Below are positions 24,501 through 33,412 of a stretch of 43,726 nt of DNA, in pieces. The notes beneath the pieces were generated by a model. It did no database searches, had not been told where the DNA came from, and was given only the letters and a program-made list of their open reading frames with translations. This stretch comes from Nocardiaceae bacterium (lineage in GTDB: Bacteria; Actinomycetota; Actinomycetes; Mycobacteriales; Mycobacteriaceae). The DNA lies in the NCBI GenBank assembly GCA_021372355.1, contig JAJFUQ010000008.1:1-43726 (forward strand). Direction: 5' to 3'. Both the position numbers and the translations under genes were made by a program. The first letter of the stretch is position 1; each line of letters starts with the position of its first letter.

Positions 24501-26159
24501 ACAGCCACCACCCACATCAGCGTGCTGAACACCCAGACCGGACAGACGACTACCACTGACGCGCCCGGAACCGCCGGCTACCAGGCAACTCAGTACTCCG
24601 ACGACGGAAAGATCGTCGCGGTCCACACCACGTCGTACGACAGCGCGGGCAGCCCGGTCTCATACGTGACCTACACGAACGTCGAAACCGGAAAGTCGAC
24701 CACCAGCGATGCTCTCGTCGGCACCCAAGCCTGGGATACGTCGACAGAATTCCTCACCGACGGGCGAACGGTCGTGACGACCGGCAACGGACAGGATGCC
24801 GACGGCGACGTCACCTATGTCGTAGTGAGCAACCTCGACACCGGAAGGTCGACGACCACTGCCATCGACGGCGGGTCCGGGTCCACCCGCATCTCCGATG
24901 ACGGCACGAAGGCGATCACCACGGCACACCAGCACCCCGGCAACGGCATAACGGGAAGCACATCGGTCGCCGTGATCGATCTGGCGACCGGCGAGTCCGT
25001 CACCGCGTCGTCCCCTGGTTCTTACGGTGGCGGGATGCTCACCGACGATGGCACGCTGTTGGTGATCAGCTCGACGGACACCGACTACAGCACAGGCGAG
25101 GCAACCAGCTACGTAACGACGAAGAACCTGTTGACCGGTAAGGAATCGACGTCTGTCGTTCCGGGTGTGACCCAGACGGAGCTCACGGCCGACAACAAGA
25201 AGGCTGTTTCGGTCAGCCGTACATACGACCGGAACACCGACGCGAGCGTCACGTATGTCGCCGTCACCGACCTTGAAACCGGAGAGACGGTGGTCTCCGA
25301 CGGGATGGCCGGACAGCAAGCCGGGTGGGAGGAGAGCGCCGACGGCTCGACCTGGGTCACCACGGCCGTCGACTACGACAACCAGGTCACACACGTCGCC
25401 GTCACCGACCTTAGGACCGGGCAGACCACGATCTCCGGTCCGATCACTGGGACCGGGTCAAGCCAGCTCGGGAACGACGGCAAAACTGTTCTGTCGACCA
25501 CTCATTATTTCGATGACCGAACCGACACGTCCACTACCTCCATCACGTTGACGGACGTCGCGACTGGCCAGTCAACGACGAAGGTGAGCGACGGTTATGG
25601 CTTTACGACAATGAGCGCGGACGGCATGTCCGCGGTGACGGCGACGAACAATGCTGGCGGCACGACCTATGTGACAGTCACGAACCTCGCGACTGGCGTC
25701 TCCACGACGTCGACCGTCCCGACAGGAGGAAATCCCAACTACAGTTCCTACAGCAACACGCGGATCGGCATTGACAATACTGGGGCGGTGACCCAAACGG
25801 TGTTCTCCGACGCCGACGGGAAAGCTCGGACATATCTCACCTATTCCGATCTGGAGACCGGAGAGTCGAACAGCACCCTGTTGCCGGGCAGTTGGGGCAC
25901 GACAAGCCTGAGCTCGAATGGCGCCACCGCCATCACGATCACATCGGACAATTCCGCGACCTACTACACGGTCACCGACTTGAAGACGGGAGCCCAATCC
26001 ACGCGGACGGTGGACGGAAGACAGGTTGGCGAGCCCGTATTCAGTGCGGACGGTCAAACGATGACCGTAATGACCAAGGGGGTCGACGGCACCTTGCACC
26101 TGACCCGCATCGACCTCGATACCCCCACCACCGCAGGCTCCTCGGGCAGCGAGGTCTAG
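21561..26159 (+). CDS. Giant secreted cadherin-like and propeller-repeat protein
   Basis: 1532 residues. The ATG at 21561 has GAGGA five bases upstream and gives a signal peptide cleaved near SVAFA-ET (residue 31). Residues about 32-165 are a Thr/Ser/Pro-rich low-complexity linker. Residues about 250-560 hold three tandem cadherin/VCBS-like Ig domains (NQPPTVSPTI..., HNAAPVVNGP..., NSAPTNAAAS..., each with a YTPxD element). Residues about 570-1525 are about 19 imperfect 43-55-residue repeats of the form YVTVTDLDTGxTTTS...SxDGxxAVTTxxxYD, the pattern of beta-propeller blades. No cell-wall anchor, C-terminal helix or enzyme motif is visible. It is probably an extracellular or outer-envelope adhesion or structural protein. 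It is followed 13 bases on by converging glnE. Confidence 0.8.
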   Translation: MNINRRNRIRLTAASIGVGAALATGTSVAFAETTDVESPATTASASTTPEPTSDPTPPATTTTTPAPTTTEPTATTPQTSTTEPTTTLPSATDSSSVAVTTSSTTTTTSTTSTTTTSTSTATPTGATTASTATTAATTSTADRAPAPKAVPARPTLLASPVEQAAQMATLTAAFPTASPDPSPDNKIVTAQPISADVIPADDTTTSLWQKSWMWGLQGLPSSTPATPTTEATQAPRHRFTRPGSNGFTNQPPTVSPTINAQDPATGVITGDLHASDPEGAKLTYAVTDKPDHGTVTVDDKGQFIYTPDASTAADGGTDSFVVSVSDSQSRPGGRARFRPSGNVTTATVQLDVEPTGHNAAPVVNGPAAVGQPDPATGAVVITPNVTDPNGDAITYSTNADGTFTQNGDGTITYTPTDAERHAAAGTADPDSKTITITAADGKGGTASFDTNLTVVPKNSAPTNAAASGAAADNGTVSGTISGVDADDDSITYTGATTSSKGGAVQVNADGTYTYTPTDQARYAAGNPDADTSVTQDTFAVTMDDGHGGTTTQDVTVGIPPTDTMSIAGISGGATTPYTPGTTIVLTRHVDPSTGAVTTETTVVDPETGKSTVADVPGDGWAYVTEDGKHVVTTTSSYNSSTGKTTSHLAVSNLDTGKTVISDDIAGYPNTTLTADGKRAVMTSSDWDQATGNYISKVSVLNTETGETIVSDGQPGTATMMISRDQSRAVTTSQAYDSTAGQTLTYITVTDLNTGESRAVAPIVGPNSPEITSDGKNAVTTAAATDAATGKTTTTVTVTNLDTGAQTTSGPLPGQGNTRLNADGTKAITFTSDYDPDSNVQPGYVTVTDVVTGSSTTTALPGPYSSSNPFFSEDGSTIMAQSYDYDPSAMKIITHTTIVNAETGETTTTSADGFSESTSYGGKVISIDGRYDDAPDSVTVRDLDTGQTSTAATTGEVTSTEFTPNGDSVLILSQTVDESTSTATTHISVLNTQTGQTTTTDAPGTAGYQATQYSDDGKIVAVHTTSYDSAGSPVSYVTYTNVETGKSTTSDALVGTQAWDTSTEFLTDGRTVVTTGNGQDADGDVTYVVVSNLDTGRSTTTAIDGGSGSTRISDDGTKAITTAHQHPGNGITGSTSVAVIDLATGESVTASSPGSYGGGMLTDDGTLLVISSTDTDYSTGEATSYVTTKNLLTGKESTSVVPGVTQTELTADNKKAVSVSRTYDRNTDASVTYVAVTDLETGETVVSDGMAGQQAGWEESADGSTWVTTAVDYDNQVTHVAVTDLRTGQTTISGPITGTGSSQLGNDGKTVLSTTHYFDDRTDTSTTSITLTDVATGQSTTKVSDGYGFTTMSADGMSAVTATNNAGGTTYVTVTNLATGVSTTSTVPTGGNPNYSSYSNTRIGIDNTGAVTQTVFSDADGKARTYLTYSDLETGESNSTLLPGSWGTTSLSSNGATAITITSDNSATYYTVTDLKTGAQSTRTVDGRQVGEPVFSADGQTMTVMTKGVDGTLHLTRIDLDTPTTAGSSGSEV
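23260..26130 (+). repeat. About 19 tandem ~145-bp coding repeats
   Basis: This DNA encodes the repeat array of the giant secreted protein. Each unit carries a T-D/N-L-x-T-G-x-T/S core (for example SNLDTGKT, LNTETGET, TDLETGET, TDLKTGAQ) followed about 20 residues later by a SxDGxxAV-like strand. Units are 43-55 residues long. Divergence between units is high, so they are old rather than freshly duplicated. Confidence 0.75.
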
Positions 26160-26172
26160 CGGTGGGTGGGCC

Positions 26173-29100
26173 CTACGCCCCAAACACGCGTTCCACGACG
26201 CTGCGGGCGCGGCGCGTGACCCGGAGGTAGTTATCGAGGAACGAACCCGCGTCGCCGGTCCAACCGGCGGCGCGGGCCACGGCCGTCAAGACCCGGCCTG
26301 GCCCCGGCAGTTGGTCCGTCGGCTTGCCCTTGACCAGCACGAGCGCATTCCGGGCGCGGGTTGCGGTCAGCCAGGCGTCGCGCAACTGCGTGGCGTCCTC
26401 AGCGGTGATCAGCTCGAGCTCGGCGGCGACCGTCAGGGTCTGAAGGGTCGACGTGTTGTGCAGCGCCGGGTATTCGTGTGCGAACTTCAGCTGCAGCAGC
26501 TGGACGGTCCATTCGACGTCGGCGAGACCACCACGCCCGAGCTTGGTGTGAGTCGACGGGTCCGCGCCGCGCGGGAGGCGTTCGGAGTCCACGCGCGCTT
26601 TGATGCGGCGGATCTCCCGGATGGCATCGGCCGAGATACCACCCTCCGGGTAGCGATAACGGTCGATCACGCGCAAGAAGCGTTGTCCGAGATCAGGATC
26701 TCCGCACACCGCGTGCGCCCGCAGCAGGGCCTGGACCTCCCACGCCTGAACCCATTGCGCGTAGTACGCCTCGTAGGACGCAAGCGTCCGAACGGGTGGT
26801 CCCCCACGACCTTCCGGTCGCAGCGCGGTGTCGACCTGAAGCGGTGGGTCCATGCTCGGCGCACCGAGAAGCCGCTGCACAGTCTCGGCCACTGTCCCAG
26901 CCCACTTGACCGCAACGGCTTCCTCGACGCCCTCCACGGGCTCGCACACGAACATGACGTCCGCGTCGGAGCCGTACCCGAGTTCCGCGCCACCGAGCCG
27001 GCCCATGCCGATCACCGCGAGCCGCGCCGGCGGCGAGGCCTTGTTCTCTGCCTTCCACGCCGCGATCACCGCGTCCATCGACGCCGCCAGAACCGCGACC
27101 CACACCGAGGACAGCGCCTGACACACCTGCCGGAGGTCGAGCAGTCCGAGCAGGTCGGCCGATGCCACCCGCGCGAGTTCATGACGCCGGAGCGATCGAG
27201 CCGCGGCGACGGCGCGCGCAGGATCGTTGTACCGCGCCGTCGCGGCCGCGATACCGCGGGCCACCTCGTCGGGTCCCGTACCGGTCAGCAGTGGCCCGCT
27301 CGGGCCATCCCCATAGAGCCGGATGACGTCCGGCGCCTTCATGAGGAGATCCGGAAGATAGCCGGACGTGCCAAGAAGCGTCATCAGCCGATGCGCAACC
27401 GCGCCCTCGTCCCGCAACTCGCGCAGGAACCAGTTCAGATCGTCGTGCTCCTCGCACAGACGGCGGTACGCGAGCAGACCGGCGTCCGGGTCCGGCGTCT
27501 CCCCCAGCCACTCGAGCAGCTGCGGCAGCAGCACCGCCTGAATTCGCCCCTTTCGGGAAACGCCGCTGGTCAGGGCACGTAGGTGACCGAGCGCATTCTG
27601 CGGTGACGTATAGCCGAGCACGGCGAGCTGCCGAACCGCAGCCTCCGGAGTGAGAGTCAGCGCATCCCGATCCATGCGCGTCACCGACTCGAGCAGCGGT
27701 CGGTAGAACAGCTTCGAATGCAGACGCCGAACGCGATGGGCGTTGCGCTTGATCTCGGCTTTCAGCACGCCTTCGGCATCGTGGCGTCCGTCGGGCCGCA
27801 TGTGCGCCGCCCGGGCCAGCCACCGGAATGCCTCGTGATTGTCGGGCTCGGGAAGCAGGTGTGTTCGTCGCATCTTCTGGAGCTGGAGGCGATGCTCGAG
27901 CAGACGCAGGAACTCGTAAGAGGCGGTCATGTTCGCGGCGTCGTCGCGTCCGATGTAGCCACCCTGTGCGAGCGCAGTCAAGGCGGCAACGGTCGATGTC
28001 ACGCGCAGCGATGCATCGGTTCGGCCGTGGACGAGCTGCAGGAGTTGCACCGCGAATTCGACATCGCGAAGACCGCCGCGCCCGAGCTTGAGTTCTCGCT
28101 CCTGCAAGCCCGCCGGGATCGACTCCTCCACGCGGCGCCGCATCGCCTGCACGTCGACGACGAAATCGGCCCGTTCGGACGCGAGCCACACCATCGGCAG
28201 CAGGGCGTCGCAATAACGGGTTGCGAGGTCGATGTCCCCGGTCATCGGCCGAGCCTTGAGCAGAGCCTGGAACTCCCAGGTCTTCGCCCAGCGCTTGTAG
28301 TACGCGACATGCGAATCGAGTGTCCGCGTCAGTTCGCCCTGTTTGCCCTCCGGGCGCAGTGCGGCGTCGACCTCGAAGTACGCACTCGAGCCAATGCGCA
28401 TCATCTCGGCGGCGAGCCGGGCCGCCTGTGGACCGTTCGGCTCTGCCACGAAGACCACATCGACGTCGGAGATGTAGTTCAGTTCCCGCCCGCCGCACTT
28501 GCCCATGGCGAGAACACCGAGCCGGACCGGACACGGGTCGTTCGGCCACAGCGTCGCGACGGCGACCGACAGCGCGGCGGTCAACGCCACGTCGGCGAGG
28601 TCAGACAGTTGCTCGGCGACCTTGGTGAACGGGATGACCGGTTCGTTTTCGACTGTCGCCGCAAGATCGAGCGCGGCGAGGAACATGACGAGTTCGCGGT
28701 AGCGCTTCTTCAGTGCCGCGACCGCGTCTGGGCCCGTGATCGTGGCGCGGAACAGCACGGGCGACGCGGCCGGACCGGTCTCCGGCTTCGCACCCACAGC
28801 GCTGAGCATCTCGCTGAGGAGCTCGTCCTTGACCTGAAGCTCCCTGCGCTGCAACAGCTTCCACGAGGGAGGATCGAAGCACAGCTGGTCGGCGAACGCT
28901 GCTGATCCGCCGATGAGCGCCAACAACCGTCCGCGCAGGGCCCGATCGTCGCGCACGGCCGCGTCCAGTTCCTGCCACGCCGGACCCAGCTTCGAGCGCA
29001 GATCCGCCAGCGTGCGCAGCGCCAGGTCGGCGTCCGGCGCACGCGACAACGCCCACAGCACGGGCACGTAGGGCTCGCGCATCCACCCGAGCGCCTCGAG

Positions 29101-29181
29101 GTCGGCCCCCGCGGTCGAGCCGAGGAGGCCAAGCCGAGCCGGACTCGGAACAACCGAGCGTGAGGTCGGCGGCCTGGTCAT
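26173..29181 (-). CDS. glnE: Bifunctional glutamine synthetase adenylyltransferase GlnE
   Basis: A 1002-residue cytoplasmic enzyme that adds and removes AMP on the regulatory tyrosine of GlnA. It has two nucleotidyltransferase domains, each with the GMG-x-x-GG-x-E-L...SD-x-D motif: [17 protein letters not shown] near residue 224 (deadenylylation half) and [17 protein letters not shown] near residue 725 (adenylylation half). Each is followed by a helical domain containing [10 protein letters not shown] or [10 protein letters not shown]. Length and layout are normal. It lies 19 bases downstream of glnA2 on the same strand, so the two are probably co-transcribed. In M. tuberculosis it directly adjoins glnA1; here 20 kb separates them. 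Confidence 0.97.
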   Translation of the reverse strand: MTRPPTSRSVVPSPARLGLLGSTAGADLEALGWMREPYVPVLWALSRAPDADLALRTLADLRSKLGPAWQELDAAVRDDRALRGRLLALIGGSAAFADQLCFDPPSWKLLQRRELQVKDELLSEMLSAVGAKPETGPAASPVLFRATITGPDAVAALKKRYRELVMFLAALDLAATVENEPVIPFTKVAEQLSDLADVALTAALSVAVATLWPNDPCPVRLGVLAMGKCGGRELNYISDVDVVFVAEPNGPQAARLAAEMMRIGSSAYFEVDAALRPEGKQGELTRTLDSHVAYYKRWAKTWEFQALLKARPMTGDIDLATRYCDALLPMVWLASERADFVVDVQAMRRRVEESIPAGLQERELKLGRGGLRDVEFAVQLLQLVHGRTDASLRVTSTVAALTALAQGGYIGRDDAANMTASYEFLRLLEHRLQLQKMRRTHLLPEPDNHEAFRWLARAAHMRPDGRHDAEGVLKAEIKRNAHRVRRLHSKLFYRPLLESVTRMDRDALTLTPEAAVRQLAVLGYTSPQNALGHLRALTSGVSRKGRIQAVLLPQLLEWLGETPDPDAGLLAYRRLCEEHDDLNWFLRELRDEGAVAHRLMTLLGTSGYLPDLLMKAPDVIRLYGDGPSGPLLTGTGPDEVARGIAAATARYNDPARAVAAARSLRRHELARVASADLLGLLDLRQVCQALSSVWVAVLAASMDAVIAAWKAENKASPPARLAVIGMGRLGGAELGYGSDADVMFVCEPVEGVEEAVAVKWAGTVAETVQRLLGAPSMDPPLQVDTALRPEGRGGPPVRTLASYEAYYAQWVQAWEVQALLRAHAVCGDPDLGQRFLRVIDRYRYPEGGISADAIREIRRIKARVDSERLPRGADPSTHTKLGRGGLADVEWTVQLLQLKFAHEYPALHNTSTLQTLTVAAELELITAEDATQLRDAWLTATRARNALVLVKGKPTDQLPGPGRVLTAVARAAGWTGDAGSFLDNYLRVTRRARSVVERVFGA

Positions 29182-29200
29182 TACGAGCTCCGAAGAAGGC

Positions 29201-30544
29201 TCACAGGCTCAGGTATTCACGCAGTTCGTACGGCGTGACCTGGGCACGGAAGTCTTCCCACTCGCGGCGCTTGTTGCGGAGGAAGAAGTCGAACACGTGC
29301 TCACCGAGGGCCTCGGCGACGAGCTCGGACTTCTCCATTTCCACCAGCGCGGCGGACAGGTTGGTCGGCAGTTCCTTGAAGCCGAGTGCACGGCGCTCCG
29401 CAGGGGTGAGGTCCCAGACGTTGTCTTCGGCCTCCGCCGGCAGCTCGTAGCCCTGCTCGATTCCGCGCAGACCGGCCGCGAGGAGTACTGCGTAGGTCAG
29501 GTACGGGTTGCACGCGGAGTCCGGCGTGCGGACCTCGATGCGGCGCGATGCGGACTTGTTCGGCGTGTACATCGGGACACGCACGAGAGCGGAACGGTTC
29601 GACCGTCCCCAGGAGGCTGCCGTCGGGGCCTCGCCACCCTGGATGAGGCGCTTGTACGAGTTGACCCACTGGTTGGTGACCGCGCTGATCTCCACCGAGT
29701 GTTCGAGAATTCCGGCGATGAACGCCCGAGCGGTCGCCGACAGCTGAATCGGGTCGTCGGGGTCGTGGAACGCGTTCGTCTCGCCCTCGAACAGGCTGAT
29801 GTGCGTGTGCATCGCCGAGCCCGGGTACTGCGTGAACGGCTTCGGCATGAAGGTCGCGCGCACGCCTTGGCTCAGGGCGACCTCCTTGACGACGTAGCGG
29901 AAGGTCATGATGTTGTCCGCCATCGACAGTGCGTCGGCGTAGCGCAGGTCGATCTCCTGCTGGCCGGGTGCACCCTCGTGGTGGCTGAACTCGACCGAGA
30001 TGCCCATCGATTCGAGCGCCTCGATCGCCATGCGGCGGAAGCTCGGCGCCCGGTCGTGCGAGGCCTGGTCGAAGAATCCACCGCGGTCCGCCGGAACCGG
30101 CTCGGAGCCGTCGAACGGGCCTTGCTCGAGCAGGAAGAACTCGATCTCGGGGTGGATGTAGCAGCTGAAGCCGAGGTCTCCGGCCTTGTTGAGCGCGCGA
30201 CGGAGCACGTGGCGCGGGTCCGCCCACGACGGCGAACCGTCCGGCATCGCGATGTCGCAGAACATGCGCGCGGTGTGCTGCTGCGGACTGCCGGCTGTGG
30301 TCCAGGGCAGGATCTGGAACGTCGACGGGTCAGGCTTGGCGACCATGTCGGCTTCGAAGACTCGCGCGAATCCCTGGATCGCCGAACCGTCGAACCCGAT
30401 GCCCTCTTCGAACGCGCCTTCGAGTTCAGCGGGCGCGATCGCTACGGACTTGAGGTAGCCGAGAACGTCGGTGAACCACAGTCGAACGAAGCGGATGTCG
30501 CGCTCTTCGAGAGTACGAAGCACGAATTCCTTCTGACGATCCAT
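29201..30544 (-). CDS. glnA2: Glutamine synthetase GlnA2
   Basis: 447 residues, type I glutamine synthetase fold, closely resembling M. tuberculosis GlnA2 (446 residues) from the first residues [20 protein letters not shown] onward; that shared N-terminus fixes the ATG at 30544. [10 protein letters not shown], the substrate-loop segment [36 protein letters not shown] and NRSALVRVP are present. At the adenylylation site the sequence is DNVWDLTP, so the Tyr of GlnA is replaced by Trp and GlnE should not modify this enzyme there. GlnA2-type proteins are non-essential in mycobacteria, and in other actinobacteria some paralogues act on polyamines or other amines, so the true substrate is open. Confidence 0.95.
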   Translation of the reverse strand: MDRQKEFVLRTLEERDIRFVRLWFTDVLGYLKSVAIAPAELEGAFEEGIGFDGSAIQGFARVFEADMVAKPDPSTFQILPWTTAGSPQQHTARMFCDIAMPDGSPSWADPRHVLRRALNKAGDLGFSCYIHPEIEFFLLEQGPFDGSEPVPADRGGFFDQASHDRAPSFRRMAIEALESMGISVEFSHHEGAPGQQEIDLRYADALSMADNIMTFRYVVKEVALSQGVRATFMPKPFTQYPGSAMHTHISLFEGETNAFHDPDDPIQLSATARAFIAGILEHSVEISAVTNQWVNSYKRLIQGGEAPTAASWGRSNRSALVRVPMYTPNKSASRRIEVRTPDSACNPYLTYAVLLAAGLRGIEQGYELPAEAEDNVWDLTPAERRALGFKELPTNLSAALVEMEKSELVAEALGEHVFDFFLRNKRREWEDFRAQVTPYELREYLSL

Positions 30545-30669
30545 GCACGCGAGCCTAATGGGTTTTTCCGGCATTTCAGTACTTAAGTGCGGGTTGCAGG
30601 AAACGCGTGTTGACGAGCCCGGTTGTGGCACCGTGAGTTACAGACGCCGCCAGCACCAGGGGGTCGATC

Positions 30670-31908
30670 ATGTCAGAGGTTGCCGAGCCCGTCGAAGACC
30701 AAGCCGTCGCGATGGATTTCCTGGCCCGGCTCGGGGCAACGATGCTGGCCGCGGGCTATCCGGTCAACATCGTGCGCCTTGCCTTGCAACGAACTGCCCG
30801 TGCGTACGGGTTCAGCTGTCCGATGCTGGTGCTGCCGAATTTCATCCAGATCGGGGATGTCGACCGGACCCGGATGGTGCGCGAAGAAAGCCCGGTGCGG
30901 TTCGACCAGACCTTTCCACTGGGCAATCTCGTGCGGACCGCTCACCGCGGCGGAATCAGCGCCGCGGCCGGGTCGGCGGAGCTGGACCGGATTCTCGCGT
31001 TGCCTCCGCCGTACCCGGCGTGGGTCGGCGTCATCGGATACGCGCTGCAGAGCATTGCCTACGGTCTCATGCTGCAGCCGGTCCCGATCTCGATGATTGC
31101 CGCGGCCGGGCTCGGAGTCGTCGTCGGCGTATTGCGGCGGTTCGCCGGTCCGCTTCTCGGCCTTCGATATCTGCTACCGGCCGTGTGCGCCTTCGTGGTG
31201 ACGTTGACCCTGTTCGGCCTCGAAAAGCTGCTCGACGTCGGCCACTTCGACCTGCGTGGATTGATCGCTCCGCTGGTCGCCTTCCTGCCGGGTGTGGCAA
31301 TCACCCTCGGGGTCATCGAATCAGCCACCGGCGAAATCGTTTCCGGGTCGGCGCGGCTGGTGGCTGGTCTGATGCAACTCGCGCAGCTGGCCCTGGGCAT
31401 CGTCATTGCGATTCAACTCGTTGGGCTGACCAGCGCGGAGATCACGGACCGGACAGGCAACTTCTTCGGTCCGTGGGCGCCGTGGCTCGGCCTGGTGGTG
31501 TTGGCCATCGGAATCAAGCTCGAGCACGGTCCACCGCGACAGTTCCTGCCATGGCTGGTCCTCATCTTGTTCGTCAGCTACGCCAGCCAACGCGTGACAG
31601 CGCTGGCAATTGGCGGCTATATCAGCGGATTCGGCGGTGGCCTGGCCCTCATGCTGTGCGCTTTGGCGTTGAGCCGGCGTCCGAATATGCCGGCTCTCCA
31701 AACAATTCTGGCTCCCGGATTCTGGCTTCTCGTGCCGAGCTCCGTCGGCCTGATCGGGATCACCGAAATCACCAGTGGCGCAAGCAGTCAGTCCGTCATC
31801 GCGATGCTCGCGTCGATGATTTCCATCGCCCTTGGATTCCAAGTCGCCCTGGCCATCTGGAATTCGATTCCCAAACGCGACTGGATCGATGACGACTCGC
31901 GAACGTAG
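30670..31908 (+). CDS. thrE: ThrE family threonine/serine exporter
   Basis: A 412-residue membrane protein with the ThrE two-part design. It has an N-terminal cytosolic DUF1212 region (DFLARLGATMLAAGYPVNIVR...), then about ten hydrophobic segments. These include LPGVAITLGVIESATGEIVSGSARLVAG, the family's conserved transmembrane motif, and the C-terminal DUF3815-like part. ThrE of Corynebacterium glutamicum exports threonine and serine using the proton gradient. The ATG at 30670 is preceded by AGGGGG. It is divergent from glnA2 and its stop is one base from that of the converging lipoprotein gene, so no terminator fits between them. Confidence 0.85.
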   Translation: MSEVAEPVEDQAVAMDFLARLGATMLAAGYPVNIVRLALQRTARAYGFSCPMLVLPNFIQIGDVDRTRMVREESPVRFDQTFPLGNLVRTAHRGGISAAAGSAELDRILALPPPYPAWVGVIGYALQSIAYGLMLQPVPISMIAAAGLGVVVGVLRRFAGPLLGLRYLLPAVCAFVVTLTLFGLEKLLDVGHFDLRGLIAPLVAFLPGVAITLGVIESATGEIVSGSARLVAGLMQLAQLALGIVIAIQLVGLTSAEITDRTGNFFGPWAPWLGLVVLAIGIKLEHGPPRQFLPWLVLILFVSYASQRVTALAIGGYISGFGGGLALMLCALALSRRPNMPALQTILAPGFWLLVPSSVGLIGITEITSGASSQSVIAMLASMISIALGFQVALAIWNSIPKRDWIDDDSRT

Positions 31909-31909
31909 G

Positions 31910-33412
31910 TCAGCAGGTTTTTCCCACCGGCGGGACAACCGAATCGATGAAGTAGGCGAACACCGTCTCGTCGATGCATTCGACTCCGCCGAGCGCAACC
32001 GTGTGCTGAGTCCCGCGGTAGGTCACGAGAACTCCGCCCAGTTGCTTGGCGAGGACCTCGCCGGACTCGTACGGCGTTGCGGGATCACCGGTCGTCGAGA
32101 TGACGACGATCGGAGGCAGCCCCGAAACCCGCACCTGATGCGGGTCCCCGGTCGGCGGAACCGGCCAGAAAGCACATTGATCGAGCGGCGCCTGTCCAGT
32201 ACCGCGATGGTCGTCCAAGAACGGCGCCGCGTCCCGGAACCGCCGATCATCGCGACCCACGACAGCGCGGTCCGTCACTGCCGGGTAGTCGACGCACCGA
32301 ACCGCGTTGAACGCGTCGCCTTCGTTGTCGTACGACCCGTCCTCATTGCGGCGCTCGTATTCGTCAGCGAGCGCGAGAAGCTGGTCACCGCGGCCGACCT
32401 CGAGTTCGAGCAGCCCGACGAACAGCTTGGGCCAGCGCGCCTCCTGATACAGCGCAGCCGCCGTGCCGGTCCGGGCATCGTTGAAGCTCAATCCGCGTGG
32501 GTCGTCGGTCTGCGCAGGGTTCGTGATGAGCGGTTCGGTCAGCGCGCGATAACGCTCGTTAGCTTTCGCGGGATCGGTCCCCAGCGGGCAGCCGTCGATG
32601 GTGACGCAGTTGGCGACGAAGGCATCGAACGCCTTCTGAAAACCTTCCAGCTGACGAACGACCTTATCCGCCCGGCTGACCGTCGGATCGACGGCTCCGT
32701 CGAGCACCATCGCGCGAATCTTGCTGCCGCCGAACGTCTCCGCGTACTGCGTCCCGATCGCCGTGCCATAGGAATAGCCGAGGTAGTTCAGCTTCGCGTC
32801 CCCGACGGCCGTGCGCATGATGTCGAGATCCTTCGCGACATCCCGGGTGCCGACATTGGCCAGCAGATCCCGGCCACTCACCTGTTCGCAGCGCTGGGCG
32901 TAGCGCTTCTCCTCGTCCTCGGTCTGCGCAATTCCCCCGGGCGAATAGTCGACGTCGAGGTCCGCCCGATCGGCGTCACGCTCTGGGTTCGTCAGACACT
33001 GGATCGCCGGGATCGACGCGCCGATACCGCGCGGATCGAAACCGACCAGGTCGAATCGATCAAGGAGTGGCGATCTCGCCCCCATCGACGGCATGCCCAG
33101 ACCAGATGCGCCAGGACCGCCGGGATTGAAGAACAACGACCCGATCTTCTCGCCCCGGGCGGGCAGTCGGCTCAGCGGAATCGAAATCGAGGCCTTTTCC
33201 GGATGTGCGTAATCCATGGGCACGTCGATCCGACCGCAATCCATGCGCTGCGTCGCGCCCGGGAATTGCTCGCACGATCCCCACACGACATGCTGCGCAT
33301 AAAACCGCGCGAGGTCGGGGGTCGGCGGATCGGGCGCGGGACGCGGTGTGCCGGTGCTCGTGCAGGCTGCCAACACGAGCGTCGCCGCTACGACCGCGGT
33401 CCGATTCAGCAC
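31910..33412 (-). CDS. Hip1/CaeA-like lipoprotein alpha/beta hydrolase (second copy)
   Basis: A 500-residue exported lipoprotein: signal peptide with lipobox LAAC (Cys17). The alpha/beta hydrolase (TAP-like C-terminal) fold is shown by FNPGGPGASG (oxyanion region), GYSYG with nucleophile Ser214, STTGDPATPY with the acid, and GTQHTV with the catalytic His. It is a relative of M. tuberculosis Rv2223c and Rv2224c (Hip1/CaeA), cell-envelope serine hydrolases; Hip1 is a protease that cleaves GroEL2. The GTG start at 33412 overlaps the end of the upstream paralogue by 7 bases, which suggests coupled translation. Confidence 0.93.
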   Translation of the reverse strand: MLNRTAVVAATLVLAACTSTGTPRPAPDPPTPDLARFYAQHVVWGSCEQFPGATQRMDCGRIDVPMDYAHPEKASISIPLSRLPARGEKIGSLFFNPGGPGASGLGMPSMGARSPLLDRFDLVGFDPRGIGASIPAIQCLTNPERDADRADLDVDYSPGGIAQTEDEEKRYAQRCEQVSGRDLLANVGTRDVAKDLDIMRTAVGDAKLNYLGYSYGTAIGTQYAETFGGSKIRAMVLDGAVDPTVSRADKVVRQLEGFQKAFDAFVANCVTIDGCPLGTDPAKANERYRALTEPLITNPAQTDDPRGLSFNDARTGTAAALYQEARWPKLFVGLLELEVGRGDQLLALADEYERRNEDGSYDNEGDAFNAVRCVDYPAVTDRAVVGRDDRRFRDAAPFLDDHRGTGQAPLDQCAFWPVPPTGDPHQVRVSGLPPIVVISTTGDPATPYESGEVLAKQLGGVLVTYRGTQHTVALGGVECIDETVFAYFIDSVVPPVGKTC

